NCBI GenBank assembly: GCA_947374535.1
Contig: CANCCJ010000003.1
Location: 34,556-98,555 of the forward strand
DNA from: Comamonadaceae bacterium
Lineage (GTDB): Bacteria > Pseudomonadota > Gammaproteobacteria > Burkholderiales > Burkholderiaceae
Length of the DNA stretch: 64,000 nucleotides
Direction of reading: 5' to 3'
Every line of letters begins with the position of its first letter. Position 1 is the stretch's first letter. Position numbers and translations under genes: made by a program. Of this stretch, positions 1-9,431 are shown in pieces. The notes below the pieces were generated by a model. That model was not told the DNA's origin. It saw only the letters and a program-made list of their open reading frames with translations, and ran no database searches.

Positions 1-1745
1 CGCGGTGTGATGTCCGTGGCAATCACCATTTGCGCCAAGCGACCATCCACCCAATTGAGGTAGCGCGAGCGCACCTCGAGCCACTTGTTGAGCTCGGGCA
101 CATAAATCTCGGCGTTCTCTGCTTGTGTCTCGGTGATGCCTTGGGTGGGCAATCCCATCAACGCATCGTCTTGGTCTTGCGCGTCATCATCGGACGCCTC
201 AGATTTGGGCAGCGTGCGCGGCTGGCCCGCTTGGGTGACCAAACTCAAATGGCCTTGTGTGGTGGTGGCAAACCACTGGCGATACAGCTTGTTCGCAAAT
301 AACAATTCTTTGCTGCCCAATGGCGCCACAGACACGGAGGCATCCAACCCTTCCAGCACGGTGGTGAAGCGGTCGTGTGCGGCTGAGAGTTGCTCGCGTA
401 CGCGGTTGGGCTCGGTGATGTCGGTCATCGAGGTCATCCAACCGGTTTGCTGGCCGCGGGCATCAACCAAGGGCGATACATACAAGCGTGCGTCAAACAA
501 TTCGCCGCTTTTGCGTTTCACCCGCACTTGAAAACCGGTGGTGGTGGTGTCGCCTTGTAGTTCTTGGGCGAGCTTTTGTTCTAGGGTGGCTCGGTCTTCT
601 TCGGGCCAATACGGGAAGGGCGGGTCACGGCCCACCAGTTCTTCTTCGGTCCAGCCCGTCATTTGACAAAAGGCGGCATTCACATAGGTGATGCGACCTT
701 TGAGGTCCATCGCACGCATGCCGGTAAGGATGGAGTTTTCCATGGCGCGACGAAAGTTAGTCTCAGCCACCAAGGCTTGCTGCGCTTGCACGCGACGACG
801 CGTGTGGCGCCATGTGCCAATCAGCATCCACGCGGTCATGGCGCTGAGCACGGCCACCAACCAAAACACGCCATTGCCAATCAAACCTTGCGAGGTGCGA
901 TAGGCCTGCGCATGCAGTGACAAGGCATAGCCCACGGGGGTGATGGGCACTTCATATTCATTGGTTTGAAACAACCAAGGTAAGACCTCGGTGACTTTGG
1001 GTCGTGCTTTATTGGCTTGACCTGCGAGCACTTGGTTGTTCACGTCACGCAACGACATGGCGTAGCGGCTGGCAATGTCGCTGGGCACGGCAAATCGCAG
1101 CATGCCGTCCATCGTGTATTCGGCCAACAGCACGCCTTCGAATTTGCCGTGGTTGATGATGGGGACGTGCAATTGCAGCTCGGTGAAAGGCGTGGCGTTG
1201 AGACGCTTCTCTGTGATGGGCTGCGCGTACACGGGTTGAAGCAAATCACGTGTCAACAAAAACGTGCTTTGTGTTTCGCTCTGCATGAGGGCTTCACCCA
1301 CGCGATGGGTCATGGCCGAGTTGGTGCTGGCACTTGAATAAGTGGCGCGCACGCGCTGGCGGCCATCCACCCATGTCAAGCTCGCCATTTCAGGGCTTTG
1401 ACTCAACAGACTTTGGGCTTCGCCAGAGAACGCTTTGTTATCGGTTTCCCTGTTGGCAATCTCGCGCGCCATGCGCATGATTTGTTCTTGCTTTTCGAGC
1501 AGGCGTAGGCGAAGGCGTTGTTGTGCGTACTCCACATCGCGTCTCACCACTTCTTGTTCCCGGTCGATTTCTTCGTAGCGTAAGTACCAAAACGCTGTGG
1601 TAATGGCCGCCATGAACAACACCACCGCCGCAAGTGGTGCCATGAAGGCGAAGCGGTCTTGACGGTTGGGGGTTTGCTCGCGCCACCATTGGCGCCAGAG
1701 TACGGAAAGGGGTTTGAAGAGAGAAGTGAACGATGTTTTTAGCAT
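1..1745 (-). CDS. PAS-domain membrane sensor, probably a sensor histidine kinase (3' end outside the window)
   Basis: 581 codons are open from an ATG at 1745-1743 down to base 1 with no stop, so the C-terminus is missing. The protein has a membrane segment at about residues 33-56 (APLAAVVLFMAAI), an extracytoplasmic sensing region of roughly 220 residues, and a second membrane segment near 280-303. Two PAS-like domains follow, at about 320-440 (containing MTGWTEEELVGRD) and 450-580 (ending ATDITP). This layout is typical of membrane histidine kinases or diguanylate cyclases. The catalytic domain is not visible, so the output is inferred. It is divergent from aceE across 152 bases, which makes a role in controlling pyruvate dehydrogenase possible but unproven. 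Confidence 0.85.
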   Translation of the reverse strand, partial: MLKTSFTSLFKPLSVLWRQWWREQTPNRQDRFAFMAPLAAVVLFMAAITTAFWYLRYEEIDREQEVVRRDVEYAQQRLRLRLLEKQEQIMRMAREIANRETDNKAFSGEAQSLLSQSPEMASLTWVDGRQRVRATYSSASTNSAMTHRVGEALMQSETQSTFLLTRDLLQPVYAQPITEKRLNATPFTELQLHVPIINHGKFEGVLLAEYTMDGMLRFAVPSDIASRYAMSLRDVNNQVLAGQANKARPKVTEVLPWLFQTNEYEVPITPVGYALSLHAQAYRTSQGLIGNGVFWLVAVLSAMTAWMLIGTWRHTRRRVQAQQALVAETNFRRAMENSILTGMRAMDLKGRITYVNAAFCQMTGWTEEELVGRDPPFPYWPEEDRATLEQKLAQELQGDTTTTGFQVRVKRKSGELFDARLYVSPLVDARGQQTGWMTSMTDITEPNRVREQLSAAHDRFTTVLEGLDASVSVAPLGSKELLFANKLYRQWFATTTQGHLSLVTQAGQPRTLPKSEASDDDAQDQDDALMGLPTQGITETQAENAEIYVPELNKWLEVRSRYLNWVDGRLAQMVIATDITP

Positions 1746-1825
1746 TGCCTCTGAGTTTATGCGTCCCTTCAAACGAACTTCTGGTGGCCACCTAAATTTC
1801 ATAATAAGAAATCAATAGTCGCTAT

Positions 1826-1837
1826 TTGAAATTTCAA
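1826..1837. promoter_or_regulatory. Perfect 12-base palindrome in the aceE/sensor divergent promoter region
   Basis: TTGAAATTTCAA is a perfect dyad 60 bases upstream of the chosen aceE start, in the AT-rich stretch 1795-1870 where promoters of both genes must lie. It could be an operator, or TTGAAA could serve as a -35 hexamer with a weak -10 near 1850-1855. It does not resemble the PdhR operator of enteric bacteria. No regulator can be assigned. Confidence 0.35.
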
Positions 1838-1897
1838 GAAATTGTGAGAAACTATTTACATTCGAGTGATAACAAGTGCAACACAGAGGAGACAAGC

Positions 1898-4597
1898 ATG
1901 TCAGCACAACCGAACGATCTACGTAACGACGTGGACACCCAAGAAACGCGTGAATGGATGGACGCTTTGTCCGCCGTCATCAATGCAGAGGGCCCCGAGC
2001 GCGCGCACTTTTTGTTAGAGCAATTGCTCGAACACGCACGCGAGAGCAGCATCGATATGCCGTTCTCCGCCACCACTGGCTACGTGAACACGATCGAACC
2101 CGACAAAGAAGCCCACTGTCCCGGCAACATCGAAATTGAAGAGCGTCTGCGCGCGTACATGCGCTGGAACGCGATGGCGATGGTGGTCAAAGCCAACCGT
2201 CACCACCCCGAAGACGGTGGCGATCTCGGCGGCCACATTGGTTCATTCGCCTCATTGGCCCACATGTTTGGTGCCGGCTTTAACCACTTTTGGCACGCTG
2301 AAAACGAAAACCACGGCGGCGATTGCCTCTACATCCAAGGCCACGTGTCGCCCGGTGTCTATGCCCGTGCTTACCTGGAAGGCCGCTTGACGGAAGAGCA
2401 ATTGCTCAACTTCCGTCAAGAAGTCGATGGCAAAGGTTTGTCCAGCTACCCACACCCCAAACTCATGCCTGAGTTCTGGCAGTTCCCAACCGTGTCGATG
2501 GGCTTGGGCCCATTGATGGCCATCTACCAAGCGCGCTTCTTGAAGTACTTGCACGCACGCGGCATTGCTAACACCGAAAACCGCAAGGTCTGGGTGTTCT
2601 GTGGTGACGGTGAGATGGACGAAGTTGAATCCTTGGGCGCCATCGGTTTGGCTGCGCGTGAAAAACTCGACAACTTGATCTTCGTGGTCAACTGCAACTT
2701 GCAACGCTTGGACGGCCCTGTGCGCGGTAACGGCAAGATCGTGCAAGAACTCGAAGGCGAATTCCGTGGCGCAGGCTGGAACGTCATCAAGCTCTTGTGG
2801 GGCAACGATTGGGACAAGCTTTTGGCCCGTGACAAAGACGGCGCCTTGCGCAAGATCATGATGGACACCTTGGACGGCGACTACCAAGCCTTCAAAGCCA
2901 ACGACGGCGCATACGTGCGCAAGCATTTCTTTGGTCGTGATCCACGCACCCTCGAGATGGTGTCGCACATGAGCGACGACGAAATTTGGAACCTGAAGCG
3001 TGGCGGACACGACCCACAAAAGGTCTACGCGGCTTACGACGCTGCAGTCAAACACAAGGACCAACCCACTGTGTTGCTGATCAAGACCGTCAAAGGTTTT
3101 GGCATGGGCAAAGCCGGTGAAGGCAAGAACAACGTCCACCAAACCAAGAAGTTGACCGACGACGACATCCGTTACATGCGCGATCGTTTCAACATTCCAG
3201 TGCCAGACAGCGAGTTGGCCAACGTGCCGTTCTACAAGCCTGCCGACGACACGCCTGAAATGCAATACCTGCACGAGCGCCGCAAGGCCTTGGGCGGCTA
3301 CTTGCCACACCGCCGCACGAAAGCTGAAGAAAGCTTCACCGTGCCTTCGTTGGACATCTTCAAATCGGTGATGGAGCCCACTGCCGAAGGCCGTGAAATC
3401 TCGACCACCCAAGCCTATGTGCGCTTCCTCACGCAGCTCTTGCGTGACCAAGCCTTGGGCCCACGCGTGGTGCCTATCTTGGTGGACGAAGCCCGTACCT
3501 TTGGTATGGAGGGTTTGTTCCGTCAAATCGGTATTTACAACCCCGCTGGTCAGCAATACACACCGGTCGATAAAGACCAAGTGATGTATTACAAAGAAGA
3601 CAAAGCCGGTCAAATCTTGCAAGAAGGTATCAACGAAGCTGGCGGTATGTCGAGCTGGATTGCGGCGGCTACCAGCTACTCGACCAGCAACCGCATCATG
3701 GTGCCGTTCTACGTGTACTACTCGATGTTTGGTTTCCAGCGTATTGGTGACTTGGCATGGGCCGCTGGTGACATGCAAGCACGCGGATTCTTGTTGGGCG
3801 GCACCTCAGGCCTTACCACCTTGAACGGTGAAGGCTTGCAGCACGAAGATGGTCACAGCCACATCATGGCCAACACCATCCCGAACTGCGTGTCCTATGA
3901 CCCCACCTTCGCACACGAAGTCGGCGTCATCCTGCACCACGGTTTGAAGCGCATGGTCGAGAAGCAAGACAACGTCTTCTACTACATCACTTTGTTGAAC
4001 GAAAACTACGCGATGCCTGGCCTCAAAGCCGGTACCGAAGCGCAAATCATCAAAGGCATGTACTTGCTGCAACAAGGTGAGGGCGACAAGAAGTCACCTC
4101 GCGTGAACTTGTTGGGTTCAGGCACCATCCTGCGCGAATCTGTCGCTGCACGCGACTTGCTCGCTGCCGATTGGGGCATTGCTGCCAACGTGTGGAGCTG
4201 CCCAAGCTTCAACGAGCTCACACGCGACGGCCAAGACGCTGAGCGTTACAACTTGTTGCACCCCACCGACGCACAGAAAGTGCCGTTTGTCACGGCGCAG
4301 TTGGACCCCTACACCGGCCCCGTGGTTGCATCTACCGACTACATGAAAGCCTATGCCGAACAGATTCGTCCGTTCATCCCCAAAGGTCGCACCTACAAAG
4401 TGTTAGGCACCGACGGTTTCGGTCGCTCAGACTTCCGCAGCAAGCTGCGTGAGCACTTTGAAGTCAACCGCCACTACATCGTGTTGGCCGCCCTCAAAGC
4501 CCTCAGCGAAGAAGGCACCGTGCCCGTTGCCAAAGTGGCTGAAGCCATCAAAAAGTACGGCATCAAAGTCGACAAGATCAACCCGCTGTACGCCTAA
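1898..4597 (+). CDS. aceE: Pyruvate dehydrogenase E1 component, homodimeric type
   Basis: E1 decarboxylates pyruvate with thiamine diphosphate and passes the acetyl group to the lipoyl arms of AceF. The 899-residue length fits the single-chain proteobacterial E1. The thiamine diphosphate motif begins GDGEMDE near residue 236 and ends with the Asn of VNCNLQ about 30 residues later. I chose the ATG at 1898 because AGGAG lies at a good distance upstream (about 1887-1891) and MSAQPN is a family-like N-terminus. A TTG 72 bases earlier keeps the frame open but has no ribosome site. aceF follows after 18 bases and lpdA after that, so this is the first gene of the PDH operon. Confidence 0.98.
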   Translation: MSAQPNDLRNDVDTQETREWMDALSAVINAEGPERAHFLLEQLLEHARESSIDMPFSATTGYVNTIEPDKEAHCPGNIEIEERLRAYMRWNAMAMVVKANRHHPEDGGDLGGHIGSFASLAHMFGAGFNHFWHAENENHGGDCLYIQGHVSPGVYARAYLEGRLTEEQLLNFRQEVDGKGLSSYPHPKLMPEFWQFPTVSMGLGPLMAIYQARFLKYLHARGIANTENRKVWVFCGDGEMDEVESLGAIGLAAREKLDNLIFVVNCNLQRLDGPVRGNGKIVQELEGEFRGAGWNVIKLLWGNDWDKLLARDKDGALRKIMMDTLDGDYQAFKANDGAYVRKHFFGRDPRTLEMVSHMSDDEIWNLKRGGHDPQKVYAAYDAAVKHKDQPTVLLIKTVKGFGMGKAGEGKNNVHQTKKLTDDDIRYMRDRFNIPVPDSELANVPFYKPADDTPEMQYLHERRKALGGYLPHRRTKAEESFTVPSLDIFKSVMEPTAEGREISTTQAYVRFLTQLLRDQALGPRVVPILVDEARTFGMEGLFRQIGIYNPAGQQYTPVDKDQVMYYKEDKAGQILQEGINEAGGMSSWIAAATSYSTSNRIMVPFYVYYSMFGFQRIGDLAWAAGDMQARGFLLGGTSGLTTLNGEGLQHEDGHSHIMANTIPNCVSYDPTFAHEVGVILHHGLKRMVEKQDNVFYYITLLNENYAMPGLKAGTEAQIIKGMYLLQQGEGDKKSPRVNLLGSGTILRESVAARDLLAADWGIAANVWSCPSFNELTRDGQDAERYNLLHPTDAQKVPFVTAQLDPYTGPVVASTDYMKAYAEQIRPFIPKGRTYKVLGTDGFGRSDFRSKLREHFEVNRHYIVLAALKALSEEGTVPVAKVAEAIKKYGIKVDKINPLYA

Positions 4598-4615
4598 TAA
4601 TTCGGGAGACACAAC

Positions 4616-6289
4616 ATGGCATTGGTAGAAGTAAAAGTCCCGGACATCGGGGATTTCGACGAAGTCGCAGTCATTGAGCTGCTGGTCAAAGTGGGCGACA
4701 CCGTGAAAGCGGAACAGTCCCTCATCACCGTCGAATCAGACAAAGCCTCAATGGAAATTCCATCGAGCACAGCGGGCGTGGTCAAAGAGCTGCGCGTGAA
4801 GCTGGGCGACAAGGTCAAAGAAGGCTCCGTGGTGTTGGTGGTGGAAGCCGCTGGTGCACCCGCAGTCACTGCGGCCTCAAATGCATCAGCTCCGGCCGCT
4901 TCGGCTGCCGCCGCACCTGCACCTGCTGCAGTGGCCGCAGCCCCCGCGGTCGCAGCTGCTCCCGTGGCCGCATCAGGCCTGATTGACATTCATGTGCCAG
5001 ATATCGGCGACTTCAAAAACGTGGCCGTCATTGAAGTGTTTGTGAAGCCCGGCGACACCATCAAGGTGGAGCAATCGCTGATCACCGTTGAGTCCGACAA
5101 AGCGTCGATGGAAATTCCATCCTCACACGCGGGCGTGCTCAAAGAGCTGAAAGTCAAAGTGGGCGACACGGTCAACATCGGTGACTTGTTGGCCATCTTG
5201 GAAGGCGCAGTTTCTGTTGTTGCCGCACCCGTGGCTGCCGCTGCTTCAGTGGCTGCAGTGGTTGCACCTGCCGCTGTCGCTGCAACGACCGCCGTTGCTT
5301 CAGCCGTGGCTGCTGTGGCAGCACCAGCGCATGCGCCTGGCGCATCCACATTGGGCTTGCCCCATGCGTCCCCCTCTGTGCGCAAGTTTGCTCGCGAACT
5401 CGGGGTGCCGTTAGAAGAGCTCAAGGGCAGCGGTCTCAAAGGCCGTATCACCCAAGACGACGTGCAAACCTTCACCAAGTCCGTCATGTCGGGCGCGACA
5501 CAAACCAAGGCGCAAGCAGCCAAAGCGCCCGCTGGTTCGGGCGGCGATGGTGCAGGCTTGGGTCTCATCCCATGGCCGAAGGTCGACTTCGCCAAGTTCG
5601 GTCCCATCGAGCGCAAAGAAATGGGCCGCATCAAGAAGATCAGCGGCGCGAATTTGTTGCGCAATGCTGTTCTGATTCCGGCGGTCACCAACCATGACGA
5701 CTGCGACATCACCGACCTCGAAGCCTTCCGCGTCTCGACCAACAAAGAGAACGAAAAGTCGGGCGTCAAAGTCACCATGCTGGCGTTTTTGATCAAGGCT
5801 TGTGTGGCCGCGCTCAAGAAGTACCCCGAGTTCAACAGCTCGCTCGACGGCGATGCATTGGTCTACAAAAACTACTGGCACATTGGCTTTGCCGCTGATA
5901 CACCCAACGGTTTGATGGTGCCAGTCATCCGCGACTGCGACAAAAAAGGCGTCTTGCAAATCAGCGCCGAAATGTCAGAGCTGGCCAAGAAAGCCCGCGA
6001 CGGCAAACTCGGCCCCGCTGAAATGACTGGCGCAACCTTCACCATCTCTAGCCTCGGCGGCATTGGTGGCAAGTACTTCACGCCCATCATCAACGCGCCT
6101 GAAGTGGCCATTCTCGGCGTGTGCAAGAGCACCATGGAACCTGTGTGGAACGGCAAAGAATTTGTGCCACGTTTGATGTTGCCTTTGAGCTTGACGTGGG
6201 ACCACCGCGTCATCGACGGCGCAGCAGCGGCACGCTTCAATGCGTACCTCGGTCAAATCCTCGGCGACTTCCGTCGCGTACTTCTCTAA
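4616..6289 (+). CDS. aceF: Pyruvate dehydrogenase E2, dihydrolipoyllysine-residue acetyltransferase
   Basis: This is the core of the PDH complex and transfers acetyl groups from lipoyl-lysine to CoA. Domain order: lipoyl domain 1 (Lys43 in ESDKAS), an Ala/Pro/Val-rich linker, lipoyl domain 2 (Lys162 in ESDKAS), a second Ala-rich linker, a peripheral subunit-binding domain (about 248-282, [12 protein letters not shown]), and the catalytic domain ending with the HRVIDG motif (His near 529, Asp near 533). Two lipoyl domains are usual in betaproteobacteria, against three in E. coli. The start has GGGAGA upstream. Lipoyl domain 2 shares an almost identical DNA segment with the lipoyl domain of lpdA downstream. 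Confidence 0.98.
   Translation: MALVEVKVPDIGDFDEVAVIELLVKVGDTVKAEQSLITVESDKASMEIPSSTAGVVKELRVKLGDKVKEGSVVLVVEAAGAPAVTAASNASAPAASAAAAPAPAAVAAAPAVAAAPVAASGLIDIHVPDIGDFKNVAVIEVFVKPGDTIKVEQSLITVESDKASMEIPSSHAGVLKELKVKVGDTVNIGDLLAILEGAVSVVAAPVAAAASVAAVVAPAAVAATTAVASAVAAVAAPAHAPGASTLGLPHASPSVRKFARELGVPLEELKGSGLKGRITQDDVQTFTKSVMSGATQTKAQAAKAPAGSGGDGAGLGLIPWPKVDFAKFGPIERKEMGRIKKISGANLLRNAVLIPAVTNHDDCDITDLEAFRVSTNKENEKSGVKVTMLAFLIKACVAALKKYPEFNSSLDGDALVYKNYWHIGFAADTPNGLMVPVIRDCDKKGVLQISAEMSELAKKARDGKLGPAEMTGATFTISSLGGIGGKYFTPIINAPEVAILGVCKSTMEPVWNGKEFVPRLMLPLSLTWDHRVIDGAAAARFNAYLGQILGDFRRVLL
5090..5137 (+). repeat. Lipoyl-domain DNA repeat, copy in aceF domain 2
   Basis: These 48 bases encode the lipoylation-site loop, from the Glu of ESDKAS to HAGV. 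They match 6416-6463 in lpdA with a single mismatch by eye. The first aceF lipoyl domain (about 4731-4781) encodes a similar peptide but with many synonymous differences. The identity therefore exceeds what protein conservation requires. Confidence 0.8.
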
Positions 6290-6298
6290 GGATTTGAT

Positions 6299-8131
6299 AT
6301 GGCACTGATTGATATCCAAGTACCAGACATCGGCGACTTCGACGAAGTAGCCGTGATCGAGTTGCTGGTCAAAGTGGGCGACACCGTCAAAGCTGAGCAA
6401 TCGCTCATCACCGTCGAGTCCGACAAAGCGTCCATGGAAATTCCATCCTCACACGCGGGCGTGGTGAAAGAGTTGAAGATCAAGCTGGGCGACAAAGTCA
6501 AACAAGGCTCGGTGGTGTTGGTGTTGGATGCAGAGGGTGTGGCTTCCGCACCTGCAGCATCAGCCCCCGCAGCGGCTCCAGCTGCAGCAGCACCCGCCGC
6601 CCCCGTGGCCGTAGCCCCTGCACCCACAGCCTCATCGTTTGGCGGCTCTGCCGACATCGAGTGCGATGTGCTCGTGTTGGGTGGTGGCCCCGGCGGTTAC
6701 TCAGCAGCGTTCCGCGCGGCTGACCTCGGCTTGAACGTCGTCATCGTTGAACGCTACGCCACCTTGGGCGGCGTGTGTTTGAACGTGGGTTGTATTCCAT
6801 CCAAAGCCCTGTTGCACGTGGCAGCAGTGATGGACGAAGTCAGCCACATGGCTGACCTCGGCGTGGACTTTGGCGCACCCGTCGTCAACATCGACAAGCT
6901 GCGCGGCCACAAAGAAAAAGTCATCGGCAAACTCACTGGCGGCTTGGCTGCGATGGCCAAGATGCGCAAGGTCACCACCGTGCGCGGCTTGGGGCAATTC
7001 GTGGGTGCCAACCACCTCGAAGTGTCTGAGACCACCGGCACGGCGCAAGAGCAAAACGGCAGCAAAAAAGTGATCGCGTTCAAACGCGCCATCATCGCTG
7101 CAGGCTCGCAAGCCGTGCGTTTGCCTTTCATGCCGAATGACCCACGCGTGGTCGACAGCACCGGCGCTTTGGAACTCAAAGAAGTGCCCAAGCGCATGCT
7201 GATTCTCGGCGGCGGCATCATCGGCTTAGAGATGGGCACCGTTTACAGCACGCTGGGCGCACGCCTGGACGTGGTGGAAATGATGGACGGCCTCATGCAA
7301 GGCGCGGACCGCGACTTGGTCAAAGTCTGGCAAAAAATGAATGCCAAGCGCTTTGACAACATCATGCTCAAGACCAAGACCGTGTCCGCACGCGCCTTGC
7401 CCGAAGGCATCGAAGTCACGTTTGCACCCGCAGAAGAGGGTGGCACAGCCCCCGCGCCGCAGGTGTACGACCTCGTGTTGCAAGCCGTGGGCCGCACACC
7501 CAACGGTAAAAAACTCGCCGCTGAAAAAGCTGGCGTGGCAGTGACCGACCGTGGCTTCATCAACGTTGACATTCAAATGCGCACCAACGTGCCGCACATC
7601 TTCGCCATTGGTGACATCGTGGGCCAGCCCATGTTGGCGCACAAAGCGGTGCACGAAGCACACGTAGCGGCCGAAGTCATTGCGGGCGAACTGCAAGGCA
7701 ACAAAGAGCTGGCAGCCGCTGCGTTTAACGCACGCGTCATCCCAAGCGTGGCCTACACCGACCCCGAAGTGGCATGGGTGGGCTTGACCGAAGACCAAGC
7801 CAAAGCGCAAGGCATCAAGGTGAAAAAGGGCTTATTCCCTTGGACCGCCTCGGGCCGCGCCATTGCCAACGGCCGCGACGAAGGCGTGACCAAACTGCTG
7901 TTTGACGATTCACCCGAGGCTCACGGCCACGGCAAAATCCTCGGCGGCGGCATGGTGGGTACGCACGCGGGCGACATGATTGGCGAGATCGCTCTGGCGA
8001 TTGAGATGGGCGCAGACGCTGTGGACATCGGCAAAACCATCCACCCACACCCCACGCTGGGCGAAAGCATCGGCATGGCGGCAGAAGTGGCACACGGTAG
8101 CTGCACGGACTTGCCGCCTAGCAAGAAGTAA
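6299..8131 (+). CDS. lpdA: Dihydrolipoyl dehydrogenase (E3) of the PDH complex with fused N-terminal lipoyl domain
   Basis: E3 reoxidises dihydrolipoyl groups and passes electrons via FAD to NAD+. The 610-residue protein starts with a complete lipoyl domain (Lys43) and an Ala/Pro linker. The flavoprotein disulfide reductase follows: FAD site VLGGGPGG near 128, redox disulfide GGVCLNVGC (Cys near 159 and 164), NAD-binding ILGGGIIG near 302, and a C-terminal HPHPTLGE with the His-Glu pair near 583-588. Lipoyl-E3 fusions are known from PDH operons of Neisseria, Ralstonia and relatives. AAGGA precedes the ATG. It is the last gene of the operon and is followed by a strong terminator. A second, lipoyl-free E3 serves 2-oxoglutarate dehydrogenase at 29794-31221. 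Confidence 0.97.
   Translation: MALIDIQVPDIGDFDEVAVIELLVKVGDTVKAEQSLITVESDKASMEIPSSHAGVVKELKIKLGDKVKQGSVVLVLDAEGVASAPAASAPAAAPAAAAPAAPVAVAPAPTASSFGGSADIECDVLVLGGGPGGYSAAFRAADLGLNVVIVERYATLGGVCLNVGCIPSKALLHVAAVMDEVSHMADLGVDFGAPVVNIDKLRGHKEKVIGKLTGGLAAMAKMRKVTTVRGLGQFVGANHLEVSETTGTAQEQNGSKKVIAFKRAIIAAGSQAVRLPFMPNDPRVVDSTGALELKEVPKRMLILGGGIIGLEMGTVYSTLGARLDVVEMMDGLMQGADRDLVKVWQKMNAKRFDNIMLKTKTVSARALPEGIEVTFAPAEEGGTAPAPQVYDLVLQAVGRTPNGKKLAAEKAGVAVTDRGFINVDIQMRTNVPHIFAIGDIVGQPMLAHKAVHEAHVAAEVIAGELQGNKELAAAAFNARVIPSVAYTDPEVAWVGLTEDQAKAQGIKVKKGLFPWTASGRAIANGRDEGVTKLLFDDSPEAHGHGKILGGGMVGTHAGDMIGEIALAIEMGADAVDIGKTIHPHPTLGESIGMAAEVAHGSCTDLPPSKK
6416..6463 (+). repeat. Lipoyl-domain DNA repeat, copy in lpdA
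   Basis: This is the partner of 5090-5137: 48 bases with one mismatch, at the third position of the Ser codon before MEIPSS. The similarity extends upstream through EQSLITV with a few synonymous changes. See the finding on possible gene conversion. Confidence 0.8.
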
Positions 8132-8153
8132 ACGCTTCGCGCTTTAAACAAAG

Positions 8154-8187
8154 AAGCCGCCAACCTGAAAGGGTTGGCGGCTTTTTT
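8154..8187 (+). terminator. Rho-independent terminator of the aceE-aceF-lpdA operon
   Basis: A perfect 12-base-pair stem (8154-8165 with 8172-8183) closes a TGAAAG loop and runs into a T tract (8182-8187). It starts 23 bases after the lpdA stop. Confidence 0.95.
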
Positions 8188-8418
8188 CGCAAATGGGACG
8201 AACCGTTGCACGATCGCATTGGGACAAATTGTCACCAAGTAGTCATGTCCACCGCGGCAGGCAGAGCAAGAAAAACACTGGCAGTCATCCTGCCTGAGAT
8301 GAGCACGCTTAATCCGCAATGGTTCATCAAAAAACTATCGTAATTCAGAAAATCACTGCCTTTGTTGAGAAATTCAAAGGCTTGGGCTGGCAGTTCTGAG
8401 TTTGCTAATCACCGCATC
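8188..8418. other. Intergenic stretch without recognised features
   Basis: About 230 bases lie between the PDH terminator and the 3' end of the minus-strand gene at 8419. I see no open frame with coding character, no tRNA-like fold and no repeat. The stretch is more AT-rich than its neighbours, especially around 8326-8360. Confidence 0.6.
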
Positions 8419-9318
8419 TCAATGCGCCCCAAGGTAACACCCCTCAGCCCGCTCCCCATCCGCTTCATCACCTTCTTCGCTGCATAGCGCGGCAATCAAG
8501 GCAAGGTCTGCCACTTGGCCGGGTAGCAGCAGCTCTTCATTGGTCCAGCGCTTGACCAAGTGGCCGTTAGCCACGCCGCCGGTGTGTGGGGCTTGGTAGG
8601 CGCGGCGGTGCTGCATGGTTAGCCGGCTGTTGGCGTTGGCGATGAAGCGGCTCTCGCCCAAGGCCCAAGGTTCAAAGTAGGCATTGGCCGCCGCATCCAC
8701 TTGGCGAAAGTAGCTGCGTGCGCCTTCGGCGTTGAGCTTTTTGCGCACGGTGCGCGTGATGAGACCTTGCAAGTGGTCGAGCGCGGCATAGTCCATCTGG
8801 CTGATGGTGGCGAGGCTCATGTCTTGCCCAGCTAGCGCAGGCGTGGCGGCCAACTCGGCGGGCAGCATTTGCACCATGGCTTTCACCACATCGTGATGGG
8901 GCGCTACAGCGGTGGCCACGCCGCGTGTTTGCGGCTGAATGGGGCAGCGAATTTCTACAAAGCGCGGCTTGACGGGGCCAGTGCAGCCGTCGTGGTGGTA
9001 GTACTCGCCTTGGCTCAGCCGCCCTTTGCTAGAGCGCCCGCGCACATCGCGGTAGGTGGGGTGTTGGGTGTGCACATTCAGGCACACCACCAAGCCCGTG
9101 GCATCCACCAATTGGTAGAAGGCCTCGCGCCATTCGGGCAAGAGGAGTTTGTCGTGCAGGTAGTCGCTGGGCTCGTCGTCCTCTTGACCCACTTCGCCTT
9201 CAATCACCAACACGAACGGGCGTGGCCTGCGCACGTGCCATTGGCCGTTGGCCAAGTTCAGCACCGAGGGGGTGGTTTCAGAGTGTGTGCCAGCGCTGTG
9301 GCCCGTGGTGTCGGACAT
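8419..9318 (-). CDS. Uncharacterised protein with a possible Fe(II)/2-oxoglutarate oxygenase-like motif
   Basis: I do not recognise this family. Counted from the upstream GTG at 9372, the 317-residue product contains GEYYHHDGCTGP (His126-x-Asp128) and, far downstream, ANSRLTMQHRRAYQA (His255). A His-x-Asp followed by a distal His before an Arg is the metal site of clavaminate synthase/TauD-like 2-oxoglutarate oxygenases. The Arg spacing here does not fit cleanly, so this is only a suggestion. The tail is acidic. Starts are ambiguous: ATG at 9318 (MSDTTG) is listed, and GTG at 9372 would add 18 residues. Neither has a convincing ribosome site. No signal peptide or membrane segment is seen. It follows the SpoIIAA-like gene. 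Confidence 0.75.
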   Translation of the reverse strand: MSDTTGHSAGTHSETTPSVLNLANGQWHVRRPRPFVLVIEGEVGQEDDEPSDYLHDKLLLPEWREAFYQLVDATGLVVCLNVHTQHPTYRDVRGRSSKGRLSQGEYYHHDGCTGPVKPRFVEIRCPIQPQTRGVATAVAPHHDVVKAMVQMLPAELAATPALAGQDMSLATISQMDYAALDHLQGLITRTVRKKLNAEGARSYFRQVDAAANAYFEPWALGESRFIANANSRLTMQHRRAYQAPHTGGVANGHLVKRWTNEELLLPGQVADLALIAALCSEEGDEADGERAEGCYLGAH

Positions 9319-9431
9319 GATGAAAAATGGGTTGAAGTCGGGCTCGAACAGCGAGCTTTTAAATCTCACCAATTTTAGGGCTTCACTGTGGCGGCTTGGT
9401 GCGCCATCACGCCGCAGAGAAATCTACGGCA

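Noticed and set aside
2252..3778. A 508-codon open frame antisense to aceE, and similar long antisense frames in sucA (25618-27108), the second lpd (29725-31155), ispG (42346-43467), der (46668-47792) and hflC (51076-52095)
   Set aside because: They mirror the codon bias of the real genes, have odd His/Val/Gln-rich compositions, no family motifs and no ribosome sites. They are shadows of coding on the other strand.
4861..5340. Ala/Pro/Val-rich low-complexity stretches in aceF (and in lpdA and sucB) as unusual repeats
   Set aside because: Such linkers between lipoyl and catalytic domains are normal in 2-oxoacid dehydrogenase subunits.
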